The notes under the pieces were generated by a model that saw only the letters and a list, made by a program, of their open reading frames with translations, did no database searches and was not told the DNA's origin. DNA of 64,000 nucleotides from Cyanobacteria bacterium SIG26 (GTDB lineage: Bacteria > Cyanobacteriota > Vampirovibrionia > Gastranaerophilales > Gastranaerophilaceae). Shown one piece after another: positions 50,204 through 59,804 of this stretch (the first letter of the stretch is position 1; each line of letters opens with the position of its first letter). The translations under genes were made by a program, and so were the position numbers. The stretch spans positions 62,001 through 126,000 of the forward strand of contig SUTS01000005.1 of NCBI GenBank assembly GCA_015152555.1, given 5' to 3'.

Positions 50204-51541
50204 TTATCCCTGTAAATATTTAAAATATAGATAGAATGAACTCAAAACTAAAGAAATCATAGTAACCAATATACCATATTTCATAAATCTGATAAATGAA
50301 ATCTTATGTCCCTTTGATGCCGCAGTTTCACTAACCAAAACATTTGCAGCAGCACCAATAATAGTCAAGTTACCACCTAAACAAGCACCCAAAGATAATG
50401 CCCACCATAAAGCTTGATTATTACCGGTAATTGCATTAGGATTTGCCGGATTTACAAGCTCTTCGATTAATGGAGCCATTGTTGCAGTATAAGGAATATT
50501 ATCAATTATACCTGACAAAATACCGGAAGCCCAAAGAATTACCATAGTTGCGACATCTAAACTTCCTTTTGTCAAAATTATCAATTGATCTGCTAAATAT
50601 TTTATACCGCCATTTGCTTCAAATCCGCCGATAATTATAAACAAACCGATAAAGAAAAATATTGTCAACCATTCTACATCACGATAAATTTCTTTTGGTT
50701 TTTCAAACAATAATAAAAATGAAGCACCGGCTACAGCAAACACAAATGCTGAGATATGAGTAATATCATGAGTTACAAAACCTAAAATTACAAGTGCTAA
50801 AGTCACAACTGAACGAATCATTAACTTTCTATCAGTAATAGTTTTTGAGTTATCTAGATTAGCAATATAATTCATTTTCTCAGGTGTAGCCTTTAAACCT
50901 TTTCTAAATAAAAAGACTAAAGTCCCGATAGCAACTAAAAATATTACAAAAATAACCGGAGTTAATTCAACCACAAAATCCATAAAACTAAGACCTGCAC
51001 GAGTTCCGATAATAATATTCGGAGGATCACCAATCAATGTTGCAGTACCGCCGATATTTGACGCCATAACTTCAGTAATCAAAAACGGAACAGGATCAAC
51101 CTCAAATTCTTTTGCAATAACAAAAGTAATAGGCATCATTAAAACAACAGTTGTAACATTATCTAAAAAAGCCGAAGCTACTGCAGTAAAAGCAGCTAAT
51201 GCAAATAACACAGTTTTCGGATGACCTTTAGTTGCTCGCAACAATCCGATTGCCATCCATTTAAATACGCCACTTCTACTTGCAATATTTACAATAATCA
51301 TCATACCGATAAGTAAGAAAATTACTTCAAAATCAACATGTTCAAATACCCCTTTTACATAAGTCATTTTTTCCGTATCTAAATGACCAACCAAAGGAAT
51401 TAATCCCAATAACATTGTAATTGACGCACCTAAAAGCGCGACAACAGATTTTTGGATTTTTTCACTGGCAATAAAAACATACGCAATTAAAAGAATTGCA
51501 CCGGAAATTATCATGCCATGTGACTGGATAAAATCTAACAT
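50204..51541 (-). CDS. ArsB/NhaD-type ion transporter
   Basis: 445 residues with about 11 membrane helices. SAFLDNVTTVVLMMPITFVI and IGGTATLIGDPPNIIIGTRA, with the second-half equivalents SGIIDNIPYTATMAPLIEEL and LGGNLTIIGAAANVLVSETA, are the paired discontinuous-helix motifs of the ArsB/NhaD (ion transporter superfamily) class. Whether it carries Na+/H+, arsenite or dicarboxylate cannot be told; no arsenic gene is near. It is divergent from hppA. Confidence 0.85.
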   Translation of the reverse strand: MLDFIQSHGMIISGAILLIAYVFIASEKIQKSVVALLGASITMLLGLIPLVGHLDTEKMTYVKGVFEHVDFEVIFLLIGMMIIVNIASRSGVFKWMAIGLLRATKGHPKTVLFALAAFTAVASAFLDNVTTVVLMMPITFVIAKEFEVDPVPFLITEVMASNIGGTATLIGDPPNIIIGTRAGLSFMDFVVELTPVIFVIFLVAIGTLVFLFRKGLKATPEKMNYIANLDNSKTITDRKLMIRSVVTLALVILGFVTHDITHISAFVFAVAGASFLLLFEKPKEIYRDVEWLTIFFFIGLFIIIGGFEANGGIKYLADQLIILTKGSLDVATMVILWASGILSGIIDNIPYTATMAPLIEELVNPANPNAITGNNQALWWALSLGACLGGNLTIIGAAANVLVSETAASKGHKISFIRFMKYGILVTMISLVLSSFYLYFKYLQG

Positions 51542-51574
51542 TTTCGTCTCCCTTTTAAATTCTACACAATCTTG

Positions 51575-51583
51575 ATTATATCA
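51575..51583 (-). promoter_or_regulatory. Extended -10 promoter of the ion transporter
   Basis: Minus-strand TGA TATAAT (51583-51575), with ATG at 51541 preceded by AAGGGAGA. No clear -35 element. Confidence 0.45.
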
Positions 51584-51672
51584 CAAAGATTTTTATATTA
51601 AAAAAATACTCAAAAACTTCAATAATAAAATAATACAATCCACCATTTTCCTTATTGATTTATGTTAAAAAA

Positions 51673-51701
51673 TTGTTTAAAATTTGATTATTAATTATAA
51701 T
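51673..51701 (+). promoter_or_regulatory. Sigma70-like promoter of hppA
   Basis: TTGTTT (51673-51678), 17-base spacer and TATAAT (51696-51701); start predicted near 51708, with ribosome site AAAAGGAGAG at about 51726. Confidence 0.65.
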
Positions 51702-51739
51702 AAAAAAGTGAACATTTTGTAGAAAAAAGGAGAGCTTAA

Positions 51740-54175
51740 ATGATTAAGAAATTATTATCTCCAATGTCATTATTAGCAGGATTTGCGATGATGTTTGTTG
51801 GAGTTTCACCTGCACTTGCAAGTGAAGCCGATTTAGTTGTTCCAAGTATTCAAACAATATCACCAAGTAGTTATACATTATTACTAATTGGGCTTGGAAT
51901 TTCAGTAATCGGATTAATTTTTGGGTTAGTTGAATTCCTAAAAATTAAAAATCTTGATGTCCATAAAGCTATGGCAGAAGTGGGCAACACAATTTTTGAG
52001 ACTTGTAAAACATATTTAGTTCAACAAGGTAAATTCCTATTTGTATTAGAAGTTTTAATCGGTTTATGTATCGCATTTTACTTCGGATACTTACAACAAA
52101 TGGAATTAAGCGGAGTTTTAACCATTTTAGGATGGTCAGTAATTGGTATTCTTGGATCTTATGCTGTAGCTTGGTTCGGTATCAGAATGAACACATTAGC
52201 AAACTCAAGAACAGCATTTACCGCACTTAAGGGAAATCCTCTAAATATTATGAATATACCATTGAAGGCCGGTATGAGTATCGGTGTTTTGTTAGTATCT
52301 GTAGAACTTATTATGATGCTAACAATTTTATTGTTTGTACCTGGCGAAATTGCAGGTGCGTGTTTTATCGGTTTTGCAATCGGTGAATCTTTAGGTGCTT
52401 CTGCATTACGTGTTGCAGGTGGTATCTTCACAAAAATAGCAGATATTGGTTCTGATTTGATGAAAATCCAATTTGGTATTAAAGAAGATGACCCTAGAAA
52501 TCCTGGTGTAATCGCTGATTGTACAGGTGATAATGCGGGTGATTCTATTGGACCTACAGCTGATGGTTTTGAAACTTATGGTGTAACTGGTGTTGCTTTA
52601 GTTTCATTTATTTTACTTGCTGTTATGGGACAACAAAATCAGGTTCAATTATTGGCTTGGATTTTTGTAATGAGATTTTTAATGATTGTTACATCAGTTG
52701 TTGCGTACTGGTTTAATGGAATTTGGGACAAATTTGTTTATGCGCCTAAAGCAAAATCTTTTGATTTTGAAACCCCACTAACAAGACTTGTATGGATAAC
52801 ATCTGTATTATCTATTGCAATGACTTTTGGTGTAAGTTATTGGTTATTAAGTGATATTGGCAATAATATTTGGCTTGTTCTTTCTTGTATCATTTCTTGT
52901 GGTACATTGGGTGCAGCATTAATACCTGAATTTACAAAAATATTCACATCACCAAAAGCAAAACACACAGAAGAAGTTGTTACAGCTTCTCGAGAAGGAG
53001 GTTCTTCATTAACAATCCTATCAGGTATTGTTTCAGGAAACTTCTCAGGATTTTGGATCGGTATGGTAATTGTACTATTGATGGCTTTAGCTTACGTTGC
53101 AAGTACATACATTCCATCTGGCGAAGAAGGGTTAATGATTTATCCATCTGTATTTGCGTTTGGCTTAGTGGCATTTGGTTTCTTGGGAATGGGACCTGTT
53201 ACAATTGCGGTTGACTCTTATGGTCCGGTAACAGACAACGCTCAATCTGTTTACGAATTATCATTGATTGAAGAAATCCCTAATATCAAAGAAGAAATCA
53301 AAAACGAATACGGCTTTGAAGCTGATTTTGAAAACGCAAAACAATATTTAGAGGAAAATGATGGTGCCGGTAATACATTTAAGGCAACTTCAAAACCTGT
53401 ACTTATTGGTACTGCTGTTGTTGGAGCTACAACAATGATTTTCTCATTAATTTTGGTTATTCAAAACACATTGGGAATTCAACCAGAGTCAATCCTTAAC
53501 TTGTTAAATCCGTATACTTTATTAGGATTATTGACAGGTGGAGCGGTAATTTATTGGTTCAGCGGAGCTTCAATGCAAGCGGTTACAACAGGTGCTTATC
53601 GCGCAGTTGAATATATTAAAGAAAACATAAAATTAGACAATGCAGATGAAAAGTGTGCAAATGTAGCGAACTCAAAAGAAGTTGTAAAAATTTGTACTCA
53701 ATATGCTCAAAAAGGTATGGTTAATATCTTTATCGCATTATTTGCATTTGCGCTAGCTCTTGCGTGTTTATCAGCACCTGGTAAAACAACACAACTTGCA
53801 GTATCATTCTTTGTAAGTTACTTGATTGCCATTGCAGTATTTGGCTTATTCCAAGCCGTATTTATGGCAAACGCAGGCGGATGTTGGGATAACGCTAAGA
53901 AAATCGTTGAAGTTGACCTTAAAGAAAAAGGTACTGTACTTCACGAAGCTACAGTTGTAGGCGATACAGTTGGCGACCCATTCAAAGATACATCTTCTGT
54001 TGCGATGAACCCAATTATTAAGTTCACAACTTTATTTGGTTTATTGGCAATGGAAATCGCAATTAATGAATCATTCAGAGAAATTGCCCCAATTGTTGGC
54101 GCAGTATTCTTAGTAATTGCACTGATCTTTGTAATTCGCTCATTCTATGCGATGAGAATACCTATGGGTAAATAA
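51740..54175 (+). CDS. hppA: Membrane-bound proton/sodium pyrophosphatase, divergent K+-independent type
   Basis: 811 residues, about 16 membrane helices. An N-terminal segment with a signal-like helix (about 1-28) comes first. The substrate site is seen in DDPRNPGVIADCTGDNAGDS, then IGPTADGFETYGVTGVALV, and near the C-terminus CWDNAKKIVE with VGDTVGDPFKDTSSVAMNP. The potassium-switch position in GNTFKA (near residue 548) is Lys, the residue that marks K+-independent enzymes (GNTTAA in K+-dependent ones). It pumps H+ or Na+ using pyrophosphate. The divergent first motif (DCTGDNAGDS instead of DNVGDNVGDC) puts it in an atypical clade. Confidence 0.93.
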   Translation: MIKKLLSPMSLLAGFAMMFVGVSPALASEADLVVPSIQTISPSSYTLLLIGLGISVIGLIFGLVEFLKIKNLDVHKAMAEVGNTIFETCKTYLVQQGKFLFVLEVLIGLCIAFYFGYLQQMELSGVLTILGWSVIGILGSYAVAWFGIRMNTLANSRTAFTALKGNPLNIMNIPLKAGMSIGVLLVSVELIMMLTILLFVPGEIAGACFIGFAIGESLGASALRVAGGIFTKIADIGSDLMKIQFGIKEDDPRNPGVIADCTGDNAGDSIGPTADGFETYGVTGVALVSFILLAVMGQQNQVQLLAWIFVMRFLMIVTSVVAYWFNGIWDKFVYAPKAKSFDFETPLTRLVWITSVLSIAMTFGVSYWLLSDIGNNIWLVLSCIISCGTLGAALIPEFTKIFTSPKAKHTEEVVTASREGGSSLTILSGIVSGNFSGFWIGMVIVLLMALAYVASTYIPSGEEGLMIYPSVFAFGLVAFGFLGMGPVTIAVDSYGPVTDNAQSVYELSLIEEIPNIKEEIKNEYGFEADFENAKQYLEENDGAGNTFKATSKPVLIGTAVVGATTMIFSLILVIQNTLGIQPESILNLLNPYTLLGLLTGGAVIYWFSGASMQAVTTGAYRAVEYIKENIKLDNADEKCANVANSKEVVKICTQYAQKGMVNIFIALFAFALALACLSAPGKTTQLAVSFFVSYLIAIAVFGLFQAVFMANAGGCWDNAKKIVEVDLKEKGTVLHEATVVGDTVGDPFKDTSSVAMNPIIKFTTLFGLLAMEIAINESFREIAPIVGAVFLVIALIFVIRSFYAMRIPMGK

Positions 54176-54195
54176 GGAAAATTAAATCCTGAGAT

Positions 54196-54228
54196 AAAGG
54201 CGGCGGTTGAAATATTCAACCGCCGCTT
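54196..54228. terminator. Bidirectional terminator between hppA and the 779-residue gene
   Basis: GCGGCGGTTGAA (54200-54211) pairs with TTCAACCGCCGC (54215-54226) around ATA, flanked by AAAG and CTTT. Serves both convergent genes. Confidence 0.88.
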
Positions 54229-54233
54229 TAATA

Positions 54234-56573
54234 TTATTTAGCACGTCTATGATATTTCATACTCGAACGATTTGATCCGGCATATCCCTCATATTGATGT
54301 AATTTATAATCATGAGAGACCGTAATATTATTATCAGTACCGGTTGTTGAAACTTCTGAATGCTCTAACGTATAGACTTCGGCAAAACGTTTATTCATCA
54401 AATCTTCACCGTTTTGGTCTGTAACACTGACTAATACATAATGCGGACCAGACCCTTGAAGTTCAGATTTCTTAATATCTTTACCATCTTTTGTTTTACC
54501 ATTAGCAATTTCTTCATCCGTTAATTTACGATATGTATACGTATTTAACTTTCCATTTGTATTATCAGTCATTATAATTTCTTCAGGCGCAGCATAATTA
54601 TTATCAGTACCAAGAGTTACTTTTAATTCTCCGGCTTCTTCAGCAATAACAAACTGGGCTCTACCAGATGGCGCATTTACATTATTAAAATCAACAGGCT
54701 TGCTTGCTCCGTGACGAGCTAATAATGCGTGATCAACCGCTAAACCTCGACCTGCAACATGTGATGTTGTTGGTTCCGGAACCGGTGGCGGAGTCGGTGG
54801 TGTTGGAGGCTCATCAGGCGGAGTTTCCGGTTTTTCCGGTTCCTCAGGCTCCGTAGGAATTTGGTCATAAACTTCTTTTAATTGAACCAATGAAGTATAA
54901 GCCGCTAACAACTCTTCCGTGTTTGCCTTTGTTGATTGTTTACCTATTGCTGCATTTAATACAGCATTTTTTATACGATTATCAATATCTTTATTACCGG
55001 TAATTTCCATATCCATAATTTCAAGCATAACCGCTCTATTATCATCATCTTTGATTAATGTAACATTGCCACTATCAATCACTTCATCAATAGGAATACC
55101 CATAAACGCATCTTCCGTTTGAGGTTTACAAGTAACAAAAGCCGCAAGACCCGCTAATGCCGGACCTGCTAATTGACCTACTATCGGAAGTTTTGCTACG
55201 GCCTCAGCTGTAGCTACTGCTATATCAGAAGCTTTATCCGTCGATACAAACGGAGTATTAATAACCTCTTGACGATACTCAGTTATGATATTTCCAAAAG
55301 CGTCTAATGTTTCTATCTTCTTAGTAATAATTTCCGCATTATTACCATTAGCTATTGCTTCTGCATAGGCTTCTGCCGTGTCTGTTTTTATATCAGTAGC
55401 TTTATGATCAATTGCCCAACTAATTAAGTTTCCAACTAAGGCAGAACCTGCCGCAATACCTGCAGCCTTCATTTTCTTCCAGAAAGTACCTTCAACACCG
55501 AAACCTAATGTTTTAACAAAGTCTTTTACTTTGCCTTCTTTTTCATTAATGGTTTTTGCAAGTGCCTTTGATTCATCAATATTAAATCTATGATCTGAGC
55601 CGGAATAATTGACCAAAACATCTTGGATTGCTCTGGCATTAGGCGGCTTATCAAAATCGGGAACAGGAAAACCATGCTCATCAACCATACCTTCACCGGT
55701 TTTTGGATCCACTTTCTGTTCAAACATATTTAAAAATCCACCATACTCAGCTAATACTTGCTTATAAGCATAGTCATCGCCTTCTTCTAAAGCAGCAATT
55801 AAAATCTGCTTAGCATGGTTATATAAACTATCTAAAACAGGCCATTCGTCCTCAGAAAAAACTTTCACAGAATCTGCAAGATGTGCAAACTCAGGATGTT
55901 CTTTAAAATATTGCACTTTTTCAGGTTCTGACATAAACACCATCTGAACGTTATTTACATTAGTCATATTTTTGACATTATTTTCAGCAGCTTTTCGTAT
56001 ACCTTTAACACCTTTACCTTCTGCTGTTCTTTGACGCACTTTTTCTGCTTCATATTTTAAGAGCTCAGCTTGATAATCTGCATTTGCTTGTTGATATGAA
56101 GTTCTTGCAGTTTGCCTTGCCGCTTGATATTCCCCATAAGAGGCATAATCTTCAGGCTTAATATCATTATAAGCATCTTTTAAATCATCCATTCTATCCT
56201 TCAAATCATCAACGCGATCTTTTAAGGCTTCAAATTCCGCCTTAGTCATAGTAGTATTACCGAATGTTGCTTTAATTGTTGCGTCATTTGTAAAAGCTTG
56301 TTGATCTGAAATCATATTATTTTTATCATTATTAGCCGCTTGGTTATCAACATGATTAATAACACGACCATTCAAATCATCATGATGAATTACTGTATAA
56401 TCAGTTTTGACAGTCTGACCTGCCAAAGCTTGTGCCAGTTGGGCATTTAATTGCATTAAAGCTTGTCTTTCAGTAGCATCAACACCATCTTGCCTAATAG
56501 CTCTTATCTGAGCTCTCAAATCTGCAACTGTAGGCTGTTTTTGCCCTGTCCCGCTAACATTTTGTTGTCCCAT
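54234..56573 (-). CDS. Large protein with coiled coil, two hydrophobic helices and Pro-rich linker
   Basis: 779 residues, no known family. Residues about 1-175 are polar, Gln-rich and coiled coil (RVDDLKDRMDDLKDAYNDIK). The middle has two hydrophobic segments (about 370-390, AAGIAAGSALVGNLISWAID; about 460-485, LPIVGQLAGPALAGLAAFVT). A Glu/Pro run (about 600-630, EPEEPEKPETPPDEPPTPPT) links to a C-terminal domain of about 150 residues that is beta-like (HYVLVSVTDQNGEDLMNKRF). There is no signal peptide, so export, if any, would be by a signal-independent route. The build recalls secreted pore or effector proteins, but this is speculation. AAGGACAAG precedes the ATG. Confidence 0.65.
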   Translation of the reverse strand: MGQQNVSGTGQKQPTVADLRAQIRAIRQDGVDATERQALMQLNAQLAQALAGQTVKTDYTVIHHDDLNGRVINHVDNQAANNDKNNMISDQQAFTNDATIKATFGNTTMTKAEFEALKDRVDDLKDRMDDLKDAYNDIKPEDYASYGEYQAARQTARTSYQQANADYQAELLKYEAEKVRQRTAEGKGVKGIRKAAENNVKNMTNVNNVQMVFMSEPEKVQYFKEHPEFAHLADSVKVFSEDEWPVLDSLYNHAKQILIAALEEGDDYAYKQVLAEYGGFLNMFEQKVDPKTGEGMVDEHGFPVPDFDKPPNARAIQDVLVNYSGSDHRFNIDESKALAKTINEKEGKVKDFVKTLGFGVEGTFWKKMKAAGIAAGSALVGNLISWAIDHKATDIKTDTAEAYAEAIANGNNAEIITKKIETLDAFGNIITEYRQEVINTPFVSTDKASDIAVATAEAVAKLPIVGQLAGPALAGLAAFVTCKPQTEDAFMGIPIDEVIDSGNVTLIKDDDNRAVMLEIMDMEITGNKDIDNRIKNAVLNAAIGKQSTKANTEELLAAYTSLVQLKEVYDQIPTEPEEPEKPETPPDEPPTPPTPPPVPEPTTSHVAGRGLAVDHALLARHGASKPVDFNNVNAPSGRAQFVIAEEAGELKVTLGTDNNYAAPEEIIMTDNTNGKLNTYTYRKLTDEEIANGKTKDGKDIKKSELQGSGPHYVLVSVTDQNGEDLMNKRFAEVYTLEHSEVSTTGTDNNITVSHDYKLHQYEGYAGSNRSSMKYHRRAK

Positions 56574-56758
56574 TTTTCTTGTCCTTTCAAATATTTCTAC
56601 ATCTTTGGATATATTATCGACATTTTTAATGTATTTCTTTAATACAAACTAAAAACGTACCCATCCAAGAGAACTAAAAACCCAATAAAGACAGGGTAAT
56701 CCGCCAGATTTACAAAACGTAACATAAACCACCGATATCGCAATATAATAATAATTTA

Positions 56759-56787
56759 TTGCCCCTAATAAAAAATTTTGCTAAAAT
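56759..56787 (+). promoter_or_regulatory. Promoter of TrmB-type regulator, predicted leaderless
   Basis: TTGCCC (56759-56764), a 17-base spacer and TAAAAT (56782-56787), followed by seven bases and the ATG at 56795. No Shine-Dalgarno site. Confidence 0.6.
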
Positions 56788-56794
56788 CATAAAC

Positions 56795-57595
56795 ATGGAT
56801 AATTTAATTGAAAAATTAAAAGAATTTGGCTTTAATTCTTATGAAGCAAAAGTTTATATTGCACTATTAAAAAAATACCCCGCAACAGGGTATGAGGTTG
56901 CACAAAATGCCAATATTCCACAATCAAGAGCCTATGATGCTTTAAAGTCGCTATGCACAGAAAGCATTGTTATTGCAACAAATGATAAACCTCAAAAATA
57001 TAATCCGGTATCTCCAAAAGAATTAACTAAACGCTTTAAACGAAAAATCAATTCAACAATTGATTATCTTGAAAAAAAATTACCGAAAGTTAAACAAGAT
57101 TATAATGAACCAATCCATCAAATATCCGACTACGACAGTAACATAGAAAAACTGAAAGAAATTATAAATAATTCTAAACAAACAATTTATCTTGAAATAT
57201 GGAACGAAGATTTTAAACAAATAGAAAAAGAATTAACAGAAGCCTACGATAGAGGAGTCGATGTCAAAATAGTTGGATATGACAATATCAATTATATTTG
57301 TGCAACGGTTTATAATCATGACGGAGCCCGAGATATAGAATATGCAACAGGAAGCAGAATGGTTTATATTTTGTCGGATAACAATGAATGTTTATTCGGC
57401 AGGATTGAATTACAAGTTATTTGGACCCAAAATTGTGATATCGCATACTTGTTAAAAGAATTTATTACCCACGATATGTATCTGTTGGATGTATACCAAA
57501 GATTTCCTGAACAACTTAAATACTTTTACGGCACAGGATTTAAAAAACTTAAAGATAAAATCCTTGATAAAAAATCTGTTTATAACAATCGTTAA
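56795..57595 (+). CDS. TrmB-family transcriptional regulator
   Basis: 266 residues from ATG 56795; an upstream in-frame TTG (56759) coincides with the -35 element and is rejected. Residues about 1-75 are a winged helix (LKEFGFNSYEAKVYIALLKK, GYEVAQNANIPQSRAYDAL) of the TrmB type; a coiled linker and a PLD-like or ligand-binding C-terminal domain (IYLEIWNEDFKQIEKELTEA, RGVDVKIVGYDN) follow. TrmB regulators sense sugars or other metabolites, mostly studied in archaea. The ligand and targets are unknown; tdk is the next gene, transcribed in the same direction. Confidence 0.85.
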   Translation: MDNLIEKLKEFGFNSYEAKVYIALLKKYPATGYEVAQNANIPQSRAYDALKSLCTESIVIATNDKPQKYNPVSPKELTKRFKRKINSTIDYLEKKLPKVKQDYNEPIHQISDYDSNIEKLKEIINNSKQTIYLEIWNEDFKQIEKELTEAYDRGVDVKIVGYDNINYICATVYNHDGARDIEYATGSRMVYILSDNNECLFGRIELQVIWTQNCDIAYLLKEFITHDMYLLDVYQRFPEQLKYFYGTGFKKLKDKILDKKSVYNNR

Positions 57596-57679
57596 CATTT
57601 ATAAATTTTTTCTTTCAAATTTTGATTTTAAGATTTATAATTATGAAGAAGAAACATGATTTTTGGGAAGTGAAGAAAA

Positions 57680-58294
57680 ATGAGCGGGTATAGTTTTGAA
57701 ATTATTACAGGACCAATGAGTTGTGGTAAGACCGAGGAACTTTTGCGACGTATCAGACGTTGTATTATTGCAAAGAAAAAAGTTAAAGTTATATCACCTG
57801 ATGTTGATACCAGAGCAAAAGGTGATTATATAGAATCAAGAAACGGTTTATGGCTTGATGCGATAAAAGTAAAACATTCCGTCCAAATCTTAAGTTGCGT
57901 AAAAGATGCCGAAGTTGTTGCTATAGATGAATTACAGTTTTTTGATTCAAATATTACAAAAGTTATTACACAATTAATGAATGACGGCAAAAAAGTAATA
58001 GGAACAGGCTTAGAATTAGATTTTAAAGCTGATCCGTTCGGTTCAATGCCGGAATTAATGTGTATTGCAACAAAAATAGATAAACTGCACGCAGTATGCA
58101 TGAAATGCGGTTGCGAAAACGCTACAAGAACTCAAAGGCTTATCGATGGGAAACCTGCAGATAAAAGTTCGCCACTCATTATGATTGGCGGAGACGAAAC
58201 TTATGAAGCCAGATGCATTAAATGTTATGAATTACCTGACATAAAAGCAAAACAAAGAACTTTAGGTTTAAAATTATTACAATTTAACAAATAA
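57680..58294 (+). CDS. tdk: Thymidine kinase
   Basis: 204 residues. Type II thymidine kinase: P-loop ITGPMSCGKTEELLRRI, DELQFFD Walker B region, LELDFKADPF and a four-cysteine zinc domain (C-M-K-C-G-C and C-I-K-C). It phosphorylates salvaged thymidine. The ATG has GGGAAG 12 bases upstream. A terminator immediately follows. Together with tmk it covers thymidine salvage to dTDP. Confidence 0.96.
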   Translation: MSGYSFEIITGPMSCGKTEELLRRIRRCIIAKKKVKVISPDVDTRAKGDYIESRNGLWLDAIKVKHSVQILSCVKDAEVVAIDELQFFDSNITKVITQLMNDGKKVIGTGLELDFKADPFGSMPELMCIATKIDKLHAVCMKCGCENATRTQRLIDGKPADKSSPLIMIGGDETYEARCIKCYELPDIKAKQRTLGLKLLQFNK

Positions 58295-58318
58295 AAAACT
58301 CCTTAATAGGAGTTTTTT
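58293..58318 (+). terminator. Intrinsic terminator of tdk
   Basis: AAAAAACTCC (58293-58302) pairs with GGAGTTTTTT (58309-58318) around TTAATA. Confidence 0.92.
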
Positions 58319-58397
58319 ATTTATCACCTCAACCTATTAACCGAAATATCGGTTTTAAATTTCACTTTTTATATTATATATGTTAATATAAACACAT

Positions 58398-58464
58398 AAT
58401 AATCCTAATAATCGGAACTTTCTAGAAAAATTTTCGTCTGATAAATAAGAAGGATTATTGGAGG
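58398..58464 (+). promoter_or_regulatory. ctpA leader hairpin next to ribosome site
   Basis: AATAATCCT (58398-58406) matches its complement AGGATTATT (58451-58459) directly adjoining the ribosome site GGAGG (58460-58464). Pairing could affect access to the ribosome site. Confidence 0.35.
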
Positions 58465-58475
58465 TGTAAATAAGA

Positions 58476-59696
58476 ATGAGAAAACTAATGAAAAAAAGTA
58501 TAATATTTTTAAGCGCATTTATATTTTTATTTGGTTGGGTAATAAAAACCAATGTACAGGCATCAACTCCTGAAGAATTATACGATAATGTTTGGAGACT
58601 TATAAATTCAAAGTATGTAGACCAAACAAACAATGAACAGGATTGGGGCAAATGGCGCCACAAATACGATAAAGTTTTAAAAACAGATGAAGATGCTTAT
58701 GTTGCAATAGACACAATGGTAGCAAGTTTAAATGATCCATATACCAAATTTTTGACACCAAAAGATTTTGCAGAAGAAACCAGTTCGATTAAAGGTTCAT
58801 TAAAAGGTATCGGTATCCAAATCGGGGTTAAAGACGGCAAGCTTATGGTAATCGCCCCAATCGAAGATACACCGGCAGAGAAAGCGGGATTACTTGCTGA
58901 TGATGAAATTTTGTCAATCAATGGAAAAAGTACTAAAGGTATTACTGTAGATAAAGCGGCTGAGCAAATCAGAGGAGAAGAGGGAACTCAAGTTACATTA
59001 CTAATTAAACGTAAAGATTGCGAACCTAAAGAATACACAATTACCCGTGCAGAAATTGAAATAAAATCTATTTCGCAAAAGATACCTGAAAATATAACAA
59101 TGCCTAAAGATATTAGTTATATTAGATTGAGCTCATTTATCAGCAGAAACGCATCAAGAGAATTTGCAGAAATTATAACCAATTCTCCTGACAAAAAAGC
59201 ATTTATTATAGATTTAAGATCAAATCCGGGCGGACTTTTAAGTAATGCTATTTACATTTCAGATATGTTCTTAGATGGCGGCGCAATCGTAAGCACAGTT
59301 GATCGCGACGGATACAAAGAAACAAGTAAAGCATCTCGCGGAGTGTTAACAACAAAACCTGTAGTTGTACTTTTAAACAAAGGTTCCGCTTCTGCAAGTG
59401 AGATTTTCTCAGGCGCAATAAAAGATAACAAACGAGGTGTTCTAATAGGAACACAATCATTTGGTAAGGGTTTAGTTCAGGAAATTAACAAACTACCAAA
59501 CAGCGCAGGTATCAACATTACTATCCAAAAATACTTAACGCCAAATGGTACAGATATCCACAAAAAAGGAATCACTCCCGATATCGTTATAGAATTAAAA
59601 GAAGAAGATATTAAAAACAAAAACGACGTACAATTAAAAAAAGCAATAGAAGTTGCAAGACAATTATCTAACGGAACATACGTTGTAAAAAAATAA
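58476..59696 (+). CDS. ctpA: C-terminal processing peptidase (S41, CtpA-like)
   Basis: 406 residues. Signal peptide or anchor 1-29 (SIIFLSAFIFLFGWVIKTNV). PDZ domain about 95-180 (GIGIQIGVKDGKLMVIAPIE, GLLADDEILSINGKST). The protease domain has the catalytic Ser in LLNKGSASASEIFSG and Lys in GTQSFGKGLVQ. CTPs trim C-termini of exported proteins in the periplasm; in Cyanobacteria one matures photosystem II D1, which does not apply here. Own ribosome site GGAGG and terminator. Confidence 0.93.
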   Translation: MRKLMKKSIIFLSAFIFLFGWVIKTNVQASTPEELYDNVWRLINSKYVDQTNNEQDWGKWRHKYDKVLKTDEDAYVAIDTMVASLNDPYTKFLTPKDFAEETSSIKGSLKGIGIQIGVKDGKLMVIAPIEDTPAEKAGLLADDEILSINGKSTKGITVDKAAEQIRGEEGTQVTLLIKRKDCEPKEYTITRAEIEIKSISQKIPENITMPKDISYIRLSSFISRNASREFAEIITNSPDKKAFIIDLRSNPGGLLSNAIYISDMFLDGGAIVSTVDRDGYKETSKASRGVLTTKPVVVLLNKGSASASEIFSGAIKDNKRGVLIGTQSFGKGLVQEINKLPNSAGINITIQKYLTPNGTDIHKKGITPDIVIELKEEDIKNKNDVQLKKAIEVARQLSNGTYVVKK

Positions 59697-59719
59697 AACA
59701 TAATACAATACATAAATAC

Positions 59720-59752
59720 AAAGGCTGAATTATTCATTCAGCCTTTATTTTT
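59720..59752. terminator. Intrinsic terminator after ctpA
   Basis: AAAGGCTGAAT (59720-59730) pairs with ATTCAGCCTTT (59736-59746) around TATTC, followed by ATTTTTAT. Confidence 0.9.
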
Positions 59753-59804
59753 ATATAAAAAAAAGGCATCCGAAAACGCCTGATGATTAGTTGATATAAT
59801 AAGT

